Origin: Prochlorococcus sp. AG-363-P08
Lineage (GTDB): Bacteria > Cyanobacteriota > Cyanobacteriia > PCC-6307 > Cyanobiaceae
DNA length: 64,000 bases
NCBI GenBank assembly: GCA_003278195.1
Contig: QCGE01000003.1
Location: forward strand, 62,001 to 126,000
Direction of reading: 5' to 3'
Shown here: piece by piece, positions 55,258 through 64,000 of the stretch
How the letters are laid out: every line of letters begins with the position of its first letter
How positions within the stretch are numbered: the stretch's first letter is position 1
Notes under the pieces: generated by a model
Databases searched by the model: none
What the model was told of the DNA's origin: nothing
The model's input: the letters and a program-made list of their open reading frames with translations, nothing else
Program-made: the position numbers and the translations under genes

Positions 55258-56637
55258 GTGGATTTAGGTAACTCAGATTCAGATCTATACGTAGGAAAGG
55301 TAATTAGTGGTTTATGTGTGGATTTAGACCATACAGGAAATGGGATTATAAGGGCATCAAATGGAATTATTGTCGCACCAGGCCTTCTTCCAGGTGAAAC
55401 AGCTCAGGTTGAACTTGTTTACAAGAAATCTAGCCTTTGGGTATCAAGAATACTTGATATAGAGAATTTTTCAGATTATAGAAGAACCCCTAAATGCCAA
55501 GTATTCGATATTTGTGGGGGGTGTTCAATTCAGCATCTCGATGAAAATGAACAATTAAAGTTAAAGCATAGACATTTATCTGAAACTATTAAAAGGATAG
55601 GTTTTATCGATATTGTAGTAAACAGCTTTCCAATTCACTCAAATTACTATAAATATAGAAATAAGACTATAATTCCTATGAAAAGAAGTTCAAATGGAAA
55701 TGTATCTATTGGATATTTTAGAAGAGGTACTCATGATATTGTCGACATTAATTCCTGCCCGATATTAGATGACCGTTTGTCGCTTTTAATTTCTGTTATT
55801 AAAGAAGATTTAGATTCAACAGATATTCCAATAGATTGTGATCAGAAATCAGCGATAGGTTTAAAACACCTAGTGATCAGACAATCATTCTCTACAAATG
55901 AAACACTAATAACGCTGGTGGCTGCTCATAGTAATATTTTAGGTATTCAAAAACTAGCAAGAAAGTGGACTAATAATCACACTAATATTGTTGGTGTTAG
56001 TCTAAATATTCAGCCAAATAAATCGAATAAAATATTAGGAGATAGTGAAGTTTGTCTAACAGGCAGAAATTATATAATAGAAGTATTTTTAGATTTAAAA
56101 TTTTTAATTTTTTCTAATACATTTTTTCAAATAAACTATATTCCTGCAACAAATGCTGTTTCCCGTATAATCAAATGTCTTAAAGAGTTAAATGTAAAAT
56201 CTGTTGTCGATTGCTACTGTGGAATCGGTACTATTGCTTTGCCACTAGCCAACAATGGTTTGGAAGTATTAGGAATTGAGTCAAATCATATATCCATTAA
56301 ATCAGCTAGGGATAATGCTTTAATTAATAACATTGATAATGTAAAATTTAAAACTGGATTAGTCTCTAATATCTTATCTGAATACATAGACTTATACGAA
56401 GCAGTAGTTGTAGATCCTCCTCGTAAGGGTTTAGATTCAAATACACTCAGATTACTTTGTAACAAACCAACTAATGTACTTATATATTTAAGTTGTAACC
56501 CTAGTACATTGGCTAGGGATTTAAAAGTTCTAGTGACAGATAATTTGATTTATAGCTTATTAGAAATTACTCCATATGACTTTTTCCCCCAAACATCACA
56601 TGTAGAGAGTCTTGCAATTCTTATAAAGTCTCATTAA
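55258..56637 (+). CDS. rlmD: 23S rRNA (uracil-C5)-methyltransferase, RlmD-like
   Basis: A 459-residue SAM-dependent RNA m5U methyltransferase of the TrmA/RlmD family. An N-terminal TRAM/OB region precedes a probable Fe-S site with C80, C86 and C89 in PKCQVFDICGGCSIQ and a further Cys in NSCPILDDRL. The SAM domain has VDCYCGIGTIALPLA and VVDPPRKGLDS, and the catalytic Cys is C413 in YLSCNPSTLARDLKVL. RlmD or RlmCD specificity is not decided by these motifs. Start GTG at 55258 follows AGAGGAG. The last 4 bp overlap the convergent pheT end. Confidence 0.9.
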   Translation: MDLGNSDSDLYVGKVISGLCVDLDHTGNGIIRASNGIIVAPGLLPGETAQVELVYKKSSLWVSRILDIENFSDYRRTPKCQVFDICGGCSIQHLDENEQLKLKHRHLSETIKRIGFIDIVVNSFPIHSNYYKYRNKTIIPMKRSSNGNVSIGYFRRGTHDIVDINSCPILDDRLSLLISVIKEDLDSTDIPIDCDQKSAIGLKHLVIRQSFSTNETLITLVAAHSNILGIQKLARKWTNNHTNIVGVSLNIQPNKSNKILGDSEVCLTGRNYIIEVFLDLKFLIFSNTFFQINYIPATNAVSRIIKCLKELNVKSVVDCYCGIGTIALPLANNGLEVLGIESNHISIKSARDNALINNIDNVKFKTGLVSNILSEYIDLYEAVVVDPPRKGLDSNTLRLLCNKPTNVLIYLSCNPSTLARDLKVLVTDNLIYSLLEITPYDFFPQTSHVESLAILIKSH

Positions 56638-59138
56638 CTCCTTAATTCTGCTCTAAATACCCTTGTTAGTTCCTTTCTGATCTTTTCGTGTATCGGCTCT
56701 AAAATCTCATCAGTAAGTGTTTTGTCTTTTGAACGATATCTTATTCTGAATGCCTGACTACATTTATCATTAGGTAGATTATCCCCTTCATACCTGTCAA
56801 TCAAGTCAACTTGTTCCAACAATGGCCTCCCTGCCTTTATAATTACATTTACTATGTCATTTGCTAATATATTATTATCAACAACTATAGAAATATCTCT
56901 TTCCATGAATGGTACTGTTGGAAAAGGTTTGAAAATTGGATTTAATTTAGATTTTCTTGTAGATGTATTTGTAATAGCATCAAGCTTTATTTCAAATATA
57001 TATGTATTATCTAGCAACGAACTTTTTTGTCTAATCTTAGGATGTACCTCTCCAAATACTCCAACATCTTTACCCTCTATAGACAATGAGCAAGCTCTAC
57101 CTGGATGAAGTCTATTATCATTTGTAATAGGTTTATCACTTAGTTCTACTTTTAAGGGAATTAAGGATTTGTTGATAAGTCCTCTGGCACTATAATAATC
57201 TAATGTATTCCTGTCCGAATCATGCTTCCAATAGCCCATAGTTCGATTTCCACATATTAAACCAGCCAATATTTCTTGTTCAATTAAAGAACCTTCAGAT
57301 GACTTTTGATATATTTTGCCTATTTCATAAATCCAACAGTTCGTTTGAAATGATTTTAAATTTCTCTCAGCAATTCGTATGTGCTCCTCCCATAAGTTAG
57401 TTCTTAATGCACTAGCCTCCGCGAGTAATGGATTTATTACCTTTATCTGAGTATTTAGCTCTTCATTTCCAGGAACTAACGACATTGTCACAATCTCCTG
57501 AAGACCAGCAGCACAAAAATTACTTCTAATTTGTCTTGTGACCTTTTGAGTATTGTTAAGTCCTCCAGGAGCTATAGGATCTGGAAGATTACTGGAGAAA
57601 TTGTCAAAACCTATCAATCGTGCAATTTCCTCAATTAGATCTATTTCCCTAGTGACATCTTTACGACGATGTATTGGTACATTAACTAACCATCCGCTTT
57701 CTATTTTCTTCAAATCAAAATGCAGTGATAGCAATGTGTCTTGAATTAGTTCATCGCTAATATTCTCATATCCAACTATTAACTTATTATCATTGTCTTG
57801 TGTTTTATTTTGATTTTCTGTCTTATTATTAATTCCTATTTCGACTGGTCCAAGTGTTGAATGAATAAAATCTCGCCGTAAATTTATTGGTTTACTGATA
57901 TTTTGCATATCTTTTAGTTTATATACATTAACCACCTCTCCGCCTAGTAGATTCTTGATATATTGAGCAGCCAGCATTGCTGAGGTAAGAGTGTTTTCTT
58001 TTGGAACGCCTCGTTCAAATCTACTGCTTGACTCAGTTCTAATCCCAGCAATTCTAGAACTTTTTCTTATTATTTCCTGTGAAAATACTGCAGATTCTAG
58101 AAAGATACTCTTTGTATTCTTATTAACACCGCAATTTAGCGCTCCTATAACACCTGCTAGAGCGACTATCACGTTATTACAATAAACCACTAAATTTTCT
58201 GCTGTTAAAACAACTTCCTTGTGATCTAGACCAATAAATTTTTCACCTTTCCTAGCATATCCAACCTCAAAGCTATCTTTATCAACATTTTTTCTTGTTA
58301 TTTCAGCAAGTAAGTCAACATCAAATGCATGCATAGGTTGGCCTTCTTGTAGCATTATCAAATTTGTTATATCAACTATAGGGTTTATAGAGTTGATTCC
58401 ACACTTCTCCAATTTATGTCTAATCATATTAGGGGTCGAAATATTATTATTTATGTTTTTAACTTCGATTAAAGAATATGATTCACAATTTGCATACTTC
58501 GTGTTATTATAATTGATTACTAGTTCATTTAACTCATGGCTATTGTTATTATTAATAGTATTAATTTTACTGCCAACTAATGATGATACCTCGAGAGCAA
58601 TCCCTTTTATTGACATGCCGTCTGGTCTATTTGCAGTTATAGCTATATCCAGAATTTGATCGTCAAGCCCGAATAGTTGAGCAACTGGTTCACCTGGAGT
58701 TAATTTTTCCTCACTGTTTTCATCAAATATATATATTCCATCAGAATTAGACTCTAATCCCAGTTCTTTTAGTGAACAAATCATTCCGTGACTTTCAACC
58801 CCTCTTAGCTTGCTACGTTTGATCTTTAAGTTAATTGCCTTTAACTCTGCTCCAATTAATGCCACTGGGACGTAAATTGATGCCTTTACGTTGGATGCTC
58901 CACAAACTATTTCTATTGGTTCCTGAGTCCCCACATTGACTTTGCACAGATTTAACTTATCTGCATTTGGATGAGGCTGTATCTCTTCTATAAACCCAAC
59001 GACAACTCCAGCTGCATACGAGGATCTATCTATTATTTCCTCTACCTCAAACCCAGCCATAGAAAGCTTTTCAGCTAACTCCTCAACGTTGGAGTCCGTC
59101 TCTACAATCTCTTTTATCCATGACAGTGGTACCCGCAT
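56634..59138 (-). CDS. pheT: Phenylalanyl-tRNA synthetase beta subunit
   Basis: An 834-residue PheT. The N-terminal EMAP/tRNA-binding domain (about 40-155) has EIQPHPNADKLNLCKVNVG. B3/B4 domains hold the editing site (SSSRFERGVPKENT). The B5 domain is near residue 420-510 (VTREIDLIEEIARLIGFDN). The C-terminal FDX-ACB domain begins PFPTVPFMERDISIVVD near residue 740. It pairs with PheS, which is not in the window. It converges on the rlmD-like gene with a 4-bp overlap. Confidence 0.96.
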   Translation of the reverse strand: MRVPLSWIKEIVETDSNVEELAEKLSMAGFEVEEIIDRSSYAAGVVVGFIEEIQPHPNADKLNLCKVNVGTQEPIEIVCGASNVKASIYVPVALIGAELKAINLKIKRSKLRGVESHGMICSLKELGLESNSDGIYIFDENSEEKLTPGEPVAQLFGLDDQILDIAITANRPDGMSIKGIALEVSSLVGSKINTINNNNSHELNELVINYNNTKYANCESYSLIEVKNINNNISTPNMIRHKLEKCGINSINPIVDITNLIMLQEGQPMHAFDVDLLAEITRKNVDKDSFEVGYARKGEKFIGLDHKEVVLTAENLVVYCNNVIVALAGVIGALNCGVNKNTKSIFLESAVFSQEIIRKSSRIAGIRTESSSRFERGVPKENTLTSAMLAAQYIKNLLGGEVVNVYKLKDMQNISKPINLRRDFIHSTLGPVEIGINNKTENQNKTQDNDNKLIVGYENISDELIQDTLLSLHFDLKKIESGWLVNVPIHRRKDVTREIDLIEEIARLIGFDNFSSNLPDPIAPGGLNNTQKVTRQIRSNFCAAGLQEIVTMSLVPGNEELNTQIKVINPLLAEASALRTNLWEEHIRIAERNLKSFQTNCWIYEIGKIYQKSSEGSLIEQEILAGLICGNRTMGYWKHDSDRNTLDYYSARGLINKSLIPLKVELSDKPITNDNRLHPGRACSLSIEGKDVGVFGEVHPKIRQKSSLLDNTYIFEIKLDAITNTSTRKSKLNPIFKPFPTVPFMERDISIVVDNNILANDIVNVIIKAGRPLLEQVDLIDRYEGDNLPNDKCSQAFRIRYRSKDKTLTDEILEPIHEKIRKELTRVFRAELRS

Positions 59139-59258
59139 TTATTTAAAAAAGGTCTTCTGGTACATGATCCTACGAATATATGGACCTAATGGGGCTGACA
59201 GCCTAGTAGAATAAGTAGTTCGTTTAACTGGCTTCGCAAATTCGGCGAAACTCCTTTT

Positions 59259-59456
59259 ATGGCAAAGAAAGGTACCAGGATAGTAGTGACCTTAGAATGC
59301 ACTGAGTGTCGTTCAGTCCCCAGTGCTGAGAAGCGCTCTCCTGGAGTGTCAAGATACACAACCGAGAAGAACCGTAGAAACACTACTGAAAGGTTAGAGC
59401 TCAAGAAATTTTGTCCTCAACTTAATAAGATGACTGTTCACAAGGAAATCAAGTAG
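59259..59456 (+). CDS. rpmG: 50S ribosomal protein L33
   Basis: A 65-residue basic protein with the L33 pattern: [20 protein letters not shown] near the N-terminus, [19 protein letters not shown] and the lysine-rich end. The Cys pair in LECTEC is kept, but the second pair is incomplete (a single Cys in KKFCPQLNK), so zinc binding is uncertain. It is followed by rpsR after 30 bp, as in many cyanobacteria. Confidence 0.96.
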   Translation: MAKKGTRIVVTLECTECRSVPSAEKRSPGVSRYTTEKNRRNTTERLELKKFCPQLNKMTVHKEIK

Positions 59457-59486
59457 CCAGCACTTTCCAAAACCCTTCAGTTACTC

Positions 59487-59708
59487 ATGTCTAACTCATT
59501 TTTTAAAAAAAGACTTTCCCCAATCAAACCTGGTGATCCTATTGATTACAAGGATGTTGACCTCCTAAAGAAGTTTATTACTGATAGAGGCAAGATTCTT
59601 CCTAGACGCCTAACAGGTTTAACTGCTAAGCAACAACGAGATCTCACTACTGCTGTTAAGCGCGCACGGATTGTGGCTCTCTTACCCTTCGTAAACCCAG
59701 AGGGTTGA
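59487..59708 (+). CDS. rpsR: 30S ribosomal protein S18
   Basis: A 73-residue protein with the S18 core: [20 protein letters not shown] and [19 protein letters not shown], ending in [16 protein letters not shown]. It is the last gene of a two-gene ribosomal operon with rpmG. Confidence 0.97.
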   Translation: MSNSFFKKRLSPIKPGDPIDYKDVDLLKKFITDRGKILPRRLTGLTAKQQRDLTTAVKRARIVALLPFVNPEG

Positions 59709-59839
59709 TACTTAAGGTTGCAAGCTTATTACACATCACCAATTGTGGTTCATTTGCCCCAACGCTTGATATGGACTGATTTTGGATACAGTTATTAGGA
59801 CAATGTACATAAATAACCACAAATCGACTTTAGATAAAA

Positions 59840-61162
59840 ATGTCTGAATTACCTATTTATAATTTCAATGAAGCAAAATCAACTTCATTTTCAGATAGTC
59901 ATATTAACGAAGCAAAGTCAATAATTCAAAATTTTTCTCAGGAGAAACCTGGTGACAAAGACAGATTGGACCTTACTTCTCTTAAGACATATGCTATAGA
60001 CGATGAAAAAACATACGAAATAGATGACGCCATTTCTCTTGAATTTAGTTCTAAAAAGCCTATAATATGGATACACATTGCTGACCCGTGTAGAGAGATA
60101 AAAGCAGGCTCATTCTTAGACGATGAAGCTCAAAAAAGGGTCTCTAGTCTTTATTTAGTAGATGGTATAAAGCCAATGTTTCCTTTGGAGCTGATAGATT
60201 CTGTCCTTGGTCTAAAAGCTGGATGCAAGAGAGCGGCTCTAAGTACTGCAATTACCTTAGACAAAGAAGCCAATATCTCCTCTGTAAGTATTCATCGAAC
60301 ATGGATAAGGCCTAGTTACTTCTTAACCTATAGCGAAACAGATGAGTTAATTGACTTAGATCCCCCAGAAGATAAGGAAGTCGGGATATTAAGTTCATTA
60401 TTGCAAAAACGTTATAACAAAAGAGTAATGAATGGTGCTATACCTATAGAACAGACAGAAGGTAGATTTATTAGAGATTCCCAGAATCAACTAAAAGTAA
60501 AAATTATCGAAAATTCTCCATCAAGAAGAATGGTTAGCGAATCAATGATATTAATGGGAACAGCTATAGCAAATTTTGGTCGAATAAACAATATTTCATT
60601 ACCTTATAGAACTCAACTTCCATCCTCATTGCCAGAATCAAGTCATTTACTTCGCCTACCGGTAGGACCTGTAAGGAACTCCGCCATAAAATTTAGGCTA
60701 AATAGAGGCTGTTTTGCTACAGAGCCAGATAGACACTTTAGTTTAGGTTTAGATGCATATGTTCAGATTACATCTCCCTTGAGAAGATATGTTGACTTAC
60801 TCGCTCATAGACAGATTATAGCCTTTTTAGAGGACCAAATTGTCCTATCTAAAGAACAAATAAGGGATAAGATTAGAAATGTAGAGCAAGTAACTAGAGA
60901 ATTAAATACGATAATGAGAGAAGATCAAAAAAAATACTTAATACGTTGGTTACTTACTAAACCTAACGATCTAATAACAATGGTATTTTTAAAATGGATG
61001 AAAATGGATGACAAAGTTGCACTTGTATATATCGAAAAAGTTGCTATTGAACTTATCTGTGAATTAGAAATTTTACATGCTGTAGAACCTGGTAGCAAAA
61101 TGCAATTAAAAGTTTTATTAGCAGATGCAGATCATGGTAGCATTATCTTAACTGATCATTAG
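59840..61162 (+). CDS. RNase II-family 3'-5' exoribonuclease, compact form
   Basis: A 440-residue RNB-domain nuclease. The catalytic metal site is D54, E60, D62 and D63 in YAIDDEKTYEIDDAISLEF; E60 stands where E. coli RNase II has Asp207. ITSPLRRYVDLLAHRQI carries the conserved Arg pair of the active-site cap. The N-terminal cold-shock domains of RNase II/R are absent and only about 80 residues follow the RNB domain, so the S1 region is truncated or strongly diverged. It probably degrades RNA with weaker affinity. Start ATG 59840. Confidence 0.88.
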   Translation: MSELPIYNFNEAKSTSFSDSHINEAKSIIQNFSQEKPGDKDRLDLTSLKTYAIDDEKTYEIDDAISLEFSSKKPIIWIHIADPCREIKAGSFLDDEAQKRVSSLYLVDGIKPMFPLELIDSVLGLKAGCKRAALSTAITLDKEANISSVSIHRTWIRPSYFLTYSETDELIDLDPPEDKEVGILSSLLQKRYNKRVMNGAIPIEQTEGRFIRDSQNQLKVKIIENSPSRRMVSESMILMGTAIANFGRINNISLPYRTQLPSSLPESSHLLRLPVGPVRNSAIKFRLNRGCFATEPDRHFSLGLDAYVQITSPLRRYVDLLAHRQIIAFLEDQIVLSKEQIRDKIRNVEQVTRELNTIMREDQKKYLIRWLLTKPNDLITMVFLKWMKMDDKVALVYIEKVAIELICELEILHAVEPGSKMQLKVLLADADHGSIILTDH

Positions 61163-61235
61163 GATCTTGTAGAATATATGCAACCCAAATGTCAAAAAAA
61201 ATCGAACTCACTCCTAATCACCTGTATATCCTCAT

Positions 61236-62774
61236 ATGACATTTACAATTACTACACCACTTTATTACGTAAATGACCGACCACATCTGGGAAGTACCTA
61301 TACAACATTAGCAGCAGACACACTTGCACGGTTCCAGCGGTTGCTGGGTAAACAAGTTAATTTCATAACTGGAGTTGATGAGCATGGCCAGAAAATCGAA
61401 AGGACAGCAAATCAAAATAAAATAAGCCCTCTTGAACACTGTGATTACATAAGTGCAACATACATAGATTTATGGAAAGAGTGGAATATATCTCATGATA
61501 AGTTTGTTCGCACAACCTCTAGTTCTCATAAACAATTTGTCAAGAAATTCTTTGAAAGAGTTGTTTCTAGTGGAGATATTTATATGGGTAATCAACAAGG
61601 TTGGTATTGTGTAGGCTGTGAGGAATTCAAGGACGTTTCCAAAGATAATAACGATCCAATATGTGATATTCACAAAAAACCATTAGAGTGGAGAGACGAA
61701 GAAAATTTATTCTTTAGGCTATCAAAATATCAAGAGCAAATAGAACTACTTATTAATTCTAAAGATTTTATTCAACCTAAGGCTCGTCAGAATGAGGTAA
61801 GTAACTTTGTTTTATCTGGCTTAAAAGATTTTTCAATTTCCAGAGTAAATATATCGTGGGGTATTGAAGTGCCTGGACATAAAGGCCATACCTTTTACGT
61901 CTGGTTTGATGCACTCCTTGGATATATATCAGCTTTATATGATACAAGTAATTTAGATTCTATATCAGAGTTAAATATTGATGGTTGGCCAGCATCAATT
62001 CATATTATTGGGAAGGATATCTTGAGATTTCACGCCGTTTACTGGCCAGCTATGCTTCTTTCAGCTGGCTTACCTCTCCCAAAAAAGGTATTTGGACATG
62101 GTTTTCTAACTAGAGAAGGACAGAAAATGGGGAAATCTCTTGGGAATATTTTAGATCCTAAAGTACTAATAGATCAATATAATGCAGAAGCAGTCAGGTG
62201 GTATTTATTACGAGACTTTCAATTTGGGCAAGATGGTGACTTCCAACATAAAAGATTTGTAGACCTCGTAAATAATGATCTAGCTAATACTATTGGTAAT
62301 TTACTTAATAGAACATCAACGATGGCTAGAAAATGGTTTAACAATTCTGTTCCAGATGTCAACCGGGAATCAATAGTTAATCATCAATTTTCTGCCGAAG
62401 TCAAAGAATATGTATCAAAATACTTATCAAGCATGGAAGAGTTACGATTTGACAAATCATGTCAGTATATTCTTAGTCTTGCGACTTCCGCAAATGTATA
62501 TTTAAATGAGAATGCTCCATGGAAAAAGATTAAGGAGCCAGATTCAATATCAATTGTAGCTGTAGATCTATACGTGGTACTAGAGTCAGTCAGAATCGTT
62601 GGATATTTATTAGCTCCACTATTACCAAAGTTAAGTCAATCTATAAAATCTCAGCTCGCAATTAACGATCTAGATTCTAATTTTGTCGAATCACTTCGAT
62701 GGGGAATATTAGTCCCTGGAACAATATTACCAATTCCTGAGCCAATAATAGAAAAGATAGATGTTCAAAAGTAA
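61236..62774 (+). CDS. metG: Methionyl-tRNA synthetase
   Basis: A 512-residue class I synthetase. HIGH motif is RPHLGSTYTTLAADTLARF and KMSKS motif is GQKMGKSLGNILDP near residue 300. VDEHGQKIERTA confirms MetG. A zinc-knuckle region has WYCVGCEEF and CDIHKKPLEW, with a CxxC pair and Cys/His at the second site. There is no C-terminal EMAP dimerisation domain. It starts 73 bp after the RNase gene and its final A overlaps the ATG of the next gene by 1 bp. Confidence 0.96.
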   Translation: MTFTITTPLYYVNDRPHLGSTYTTLAADTLARFQRLLGKQVNFITGVDEHGQKIERTANQNKISPLEHCDYISATYIDLWKEWNISHDKFVRTTSSSHKQFVKKFFERVVSSGDIYMGNQQGWYCVGCEEFKDVSKDNNDPICDIHKKPLEWRDEENLFFRLSKYQEQIELLINSKDFIQPKARQNEVSNFVLSGLKDFSISRVNISWGIEVPGHKGHTFYVWFDALLGYISALYDTSNLDSISELNIDGWPASIHIIGKDILRFHAVYWPAMLLSAGLPLPKKVFGHGFLTREGQKMGKSLGNILDPKVLIDQYNAEAVRWYLLRDFQFGQDGDFQHKRFVDLVNNDLANTIGNLLNRTSTMARKWFNNSVPDVNRESIVNHQFSAEVKEYVSKYLSSMEELRFDKSCQYILSLATSANVYLNENAPWKKIKEPDSISIVAVDLYVVLESVRIVGYLLAPLLPKLSQSIKSQLAINDLDSNFVESLRWGILVPGTILPIPEPIIEKIDVQK

Positions 62775-63688
62775 TGAATAAACGAAATAAATATCCACTA
62801 AAGTTTCTAATTTCAATATTAATAACAAATATTTTAGTTTCAGCTTGCCAATCAAATCATGATGAAATAAATTTAGAGCCCTCACCTTTTGTATTATCTA
62901 AATTCCAATTAAGTAAAAAAAATGGCGAAGGTGAGACAGAGTGGACTATACGAAGTCCAGAAGCCAGATATCAATTAGGTAAACGTTTGATTAGAGCCAT
63001 TAACTTTGAAGGTACAATATTTGAGAAATCATTACCTACATTCAACCTTAGTGCTAAATCAGCAAATGTAGTAAATGATGGGGATATAATCTTACTTGAA
63101 GGAGATGTATTCCTAAATAAACTTACAGGAAATAAAATAAAAGTAAAAGGTGATATGGTTGTATGGAATACATCAGATTCGATTCTGACAATCGAACAGC
63201 GACCTGTAGCTTTCGATAAGAATATTATATTAAAATCACAAAAAGCAAAATTTGATAATACTAAGAATATTCTTTACTTTTCTGGTTCAACAAATATATC
63301 GAGTAACTCTGAAGTTGATAGTGACTCTAGCGGTTCAAAATTTAATGTACAGTTTAATAACGGACAATGGAACTTCAAAACTGGAAATTTTAAAGCAGAA
63401 GGACCAGTCAGAGGAGTTAGATTATTTTTATCTAACCAAAAATATCAAAGGATTATTGGTAATTCCATTTACGGAAACACAAATTTTGGTCATATTGGCT
63501 TAACCCAATGCAAAGTATATCAATCAAATGATTATATTGAGTCACAAAAGTGTCAATGGGGTTGGAAGGATGAGTTAATACGATTTTCAGGGAAAGTTAA
63601 ACTTATTAGAGGTATAAGTAATTCGCAGCTATCAAATGATAGCTTTACAACCAAACTCTCTGAAGATGGACTAATTATAATGGATTAA
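62774..63688 (+). CDS. lptC: LptC-like lipopolysaccharide export lipoprotein
   Basis: A 304-residue lipoprotein. The N-terminus has a positively charged start, a hydrophobic core and the lipobox LVSAC (Cys near residue 25). The mature part is beta-rich, repeats of about 20 residues such as SAKSANVVNDGDIILLEGDV and KIKVKGDMVVWNTSD fit the LptC/OstA beta-jellyroll fold. It would bridge LPS from the inner-membrane LptBFG to LptA in the periplasm. It overlaps metG by 1 bp. The Lpt identity rests on fold-like repeats and the lipobox. Confidence 0.8.
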   Translation: MNKRNKYPLKFLISILITNILVSACQSNHDEINLEPSPFVLSKFQLSKKNGEGETEWTIRSPEARYQLGKRLIRAINFEGTIFEKSLPTFNLSAKSANVVNDGDIILLEGDVFLNKLTGNKIKVKGDMVVWNTSDSILTIEQRPVAFDKNIILKSQKAKFDNTKNILYFSGSTNISSNSEVDSDSSGSKFNVQFNNGQWNFKTGNFKAEGPVRGVRLFLSNQKYQRIIGNSIYGNTNFGHIGLTQCKVYQSNDYIESQKCQWGWKDELIRFSGKVKLIRGISNSQLSNDSFTTKLSEDGLIIMD

Positions 63689-63704
63689 AATATTTATGTT
63701 ATGA

Positions 63705-64000
63705 TTATTGATCTAGTATTCGATTAAATTTTTCACATAGTGCTGTAATCCATTTTTCATCCGAAATAGTAAAACATCTTTCGGACCATCCTCCTACCAT
63801 TAAAAATCCCTTTGATCCAACTGGAGCTATTATGACAGAGGGTATGTTATTAACAAATGAGTATAATTCGTCTTTTCCAGGAAATAAATCAGTTTTTACA
63901 AATGAAATTAATTTTTTAGTATTCTGTACCTGTTTGCAAATAGTTCCAGGAACGAAGTCACTGTTATTAATTATACCTCTCCTCAGAATTGTCCTGTCAT
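63705..64000 (-). CDS. CCB2/CCB4-like cofactor assembly protein, C-terminal part
   Basis: The frame is open on the minus strand from the right edge of the window to a TAA at 63705-63707, giving 97 or so residues. The sequence includes RTILRRGIINNSDFVPGTIC, VIIAPVGSKGFLMVGGWSER and CFTISDEKWITALCEKFNRI. It resembles the C-terminal part of the cyanobacterial CCB2/CCB4 family (cofactor assembly of complex C, subunit B), which attaches haem c(i) to cytochrome b6. The start lies outside the window, so the call is moderate. It converges on lptC with 16 bp between. Confidence 0.6.
   Translation of the reverse strand, partial: DRTILRRGIINNSDFVPGTICKQVQNTKKLISFVKTDLFPGKDELYSFVNNIPSVIIAPVGSKGFLMVGGWSERCFTISDEKWITALCEKFNRILDQ

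Noticed and set aside
59186-59404. A 72-codon minus-strand frame
   Set aside because: It is antisense to rpmG.
1-64000. Mobile elements, prophage or integration near tRNA-Ser
   Set aside because: No transposase, integrase or phage gene is present, and no duplicate of the tRNA 3' end is seen nearby.

Overview
The window is about 64 kb of AT-rich (roughly 36-37% GC by eye), densely packed cyanobacterial chromosome. PsaK, the DUF2499/DUF3593 pair, HemJ, CobN with MetH, HisZ, a cyanobacterial-type RibBA and the very short intergenic gaps all point to Prochlorococcus. The base composition and the presence of a glucosylglycerol-type compatible-solute cluster suggest a low-light-adapted strain of the SS120/MIT9211/NATL kind. 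That strain-level statement is inference. I see no transposase, integrase, prophage, CRISPR array or rRNA operon. The only RNA gene I can call firmly is tRNA-Ser(GGA).

Layout. 1-3.6 kb: the 3' part of dxs, a geranylgeranyl-reductase-like flavoprotein, psaK, and two small membrane DUF genes. 3.6-10.2 kb: csaB (cell-wall or surface pyruvylation), then a minus-strand operon ggpS-ggtB-ggtC-ggtD-ggtA for making and taking up a glucosylglycerol-type osmolyte. 10.3-18 kb, minus strand: rpmB, htpG, a ferredoxin, hisZ, an inositol-phosphatase family gene, then tRNA-Ser and pstB-pstA-pstC. 18.1-23 kb, plus strand: a DnaK/DnaJ pair, a DUF3110 gene, murQ and a cyclophilin. 23-33 kb: ribBA and argC (divergent), purN, an M61 peptidase, pgi and leuS. 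33-42.8 kb: an uncharacterised membrane protein, dapF, a cysteine-desulfurase family gene, a DUF1995 gene, an unknown membrane-anchored protein with dacB, coaD, a flavin-reductase-like gene, uvrC, hemJ and a PHP phosphoesterase. 42.8-51.2 kb: cobN, ilvE and B12-dependent metH. 55.3-64 kb: rlmD-like methyltransferase, pheT, rpmG-rpsR, an RNase II-type exonuclease, metG, lptC and a truncated CCB2/CCB4-like gene.

The least explained stretch is 51.2-55.3 kb. It holds three of the longest non-coding gaps in the window, a very acidic small protein, a GC-rich structured segment that may be an unrecognised RNA or a basic microprotein, and a gene coding for a predicted ribbon-helix-helix DNA-binding domain joined to a C-terminal J domain. 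A perfect 10-bp dyad lies just upstream of that gene's promoter-like elements. Downstream is a 600-bp non-coding stretch packed with AGTCT/AGACT motifs arranged as tandem hairpins. A chaperone-recruiting regulator acting on its own flanking repeats is my main hypothesis for something undescribed here; it is inference only.

Most of the rest is core metabolism. Recurrent themes are isoprenoid/tetrapyrrole/photosystem supply (dxs, hemJ, psaK, CCB-like), the B12-methionine axis (cobN, metH, metG), the cell wall (murQ, dapF, dacB, csaB, lptC), chaperones (htpG, dnaK, dnaJ) and translation (rpmB, rpmG, rpsR, leuS, pheT, metG, tRNA-Ser).
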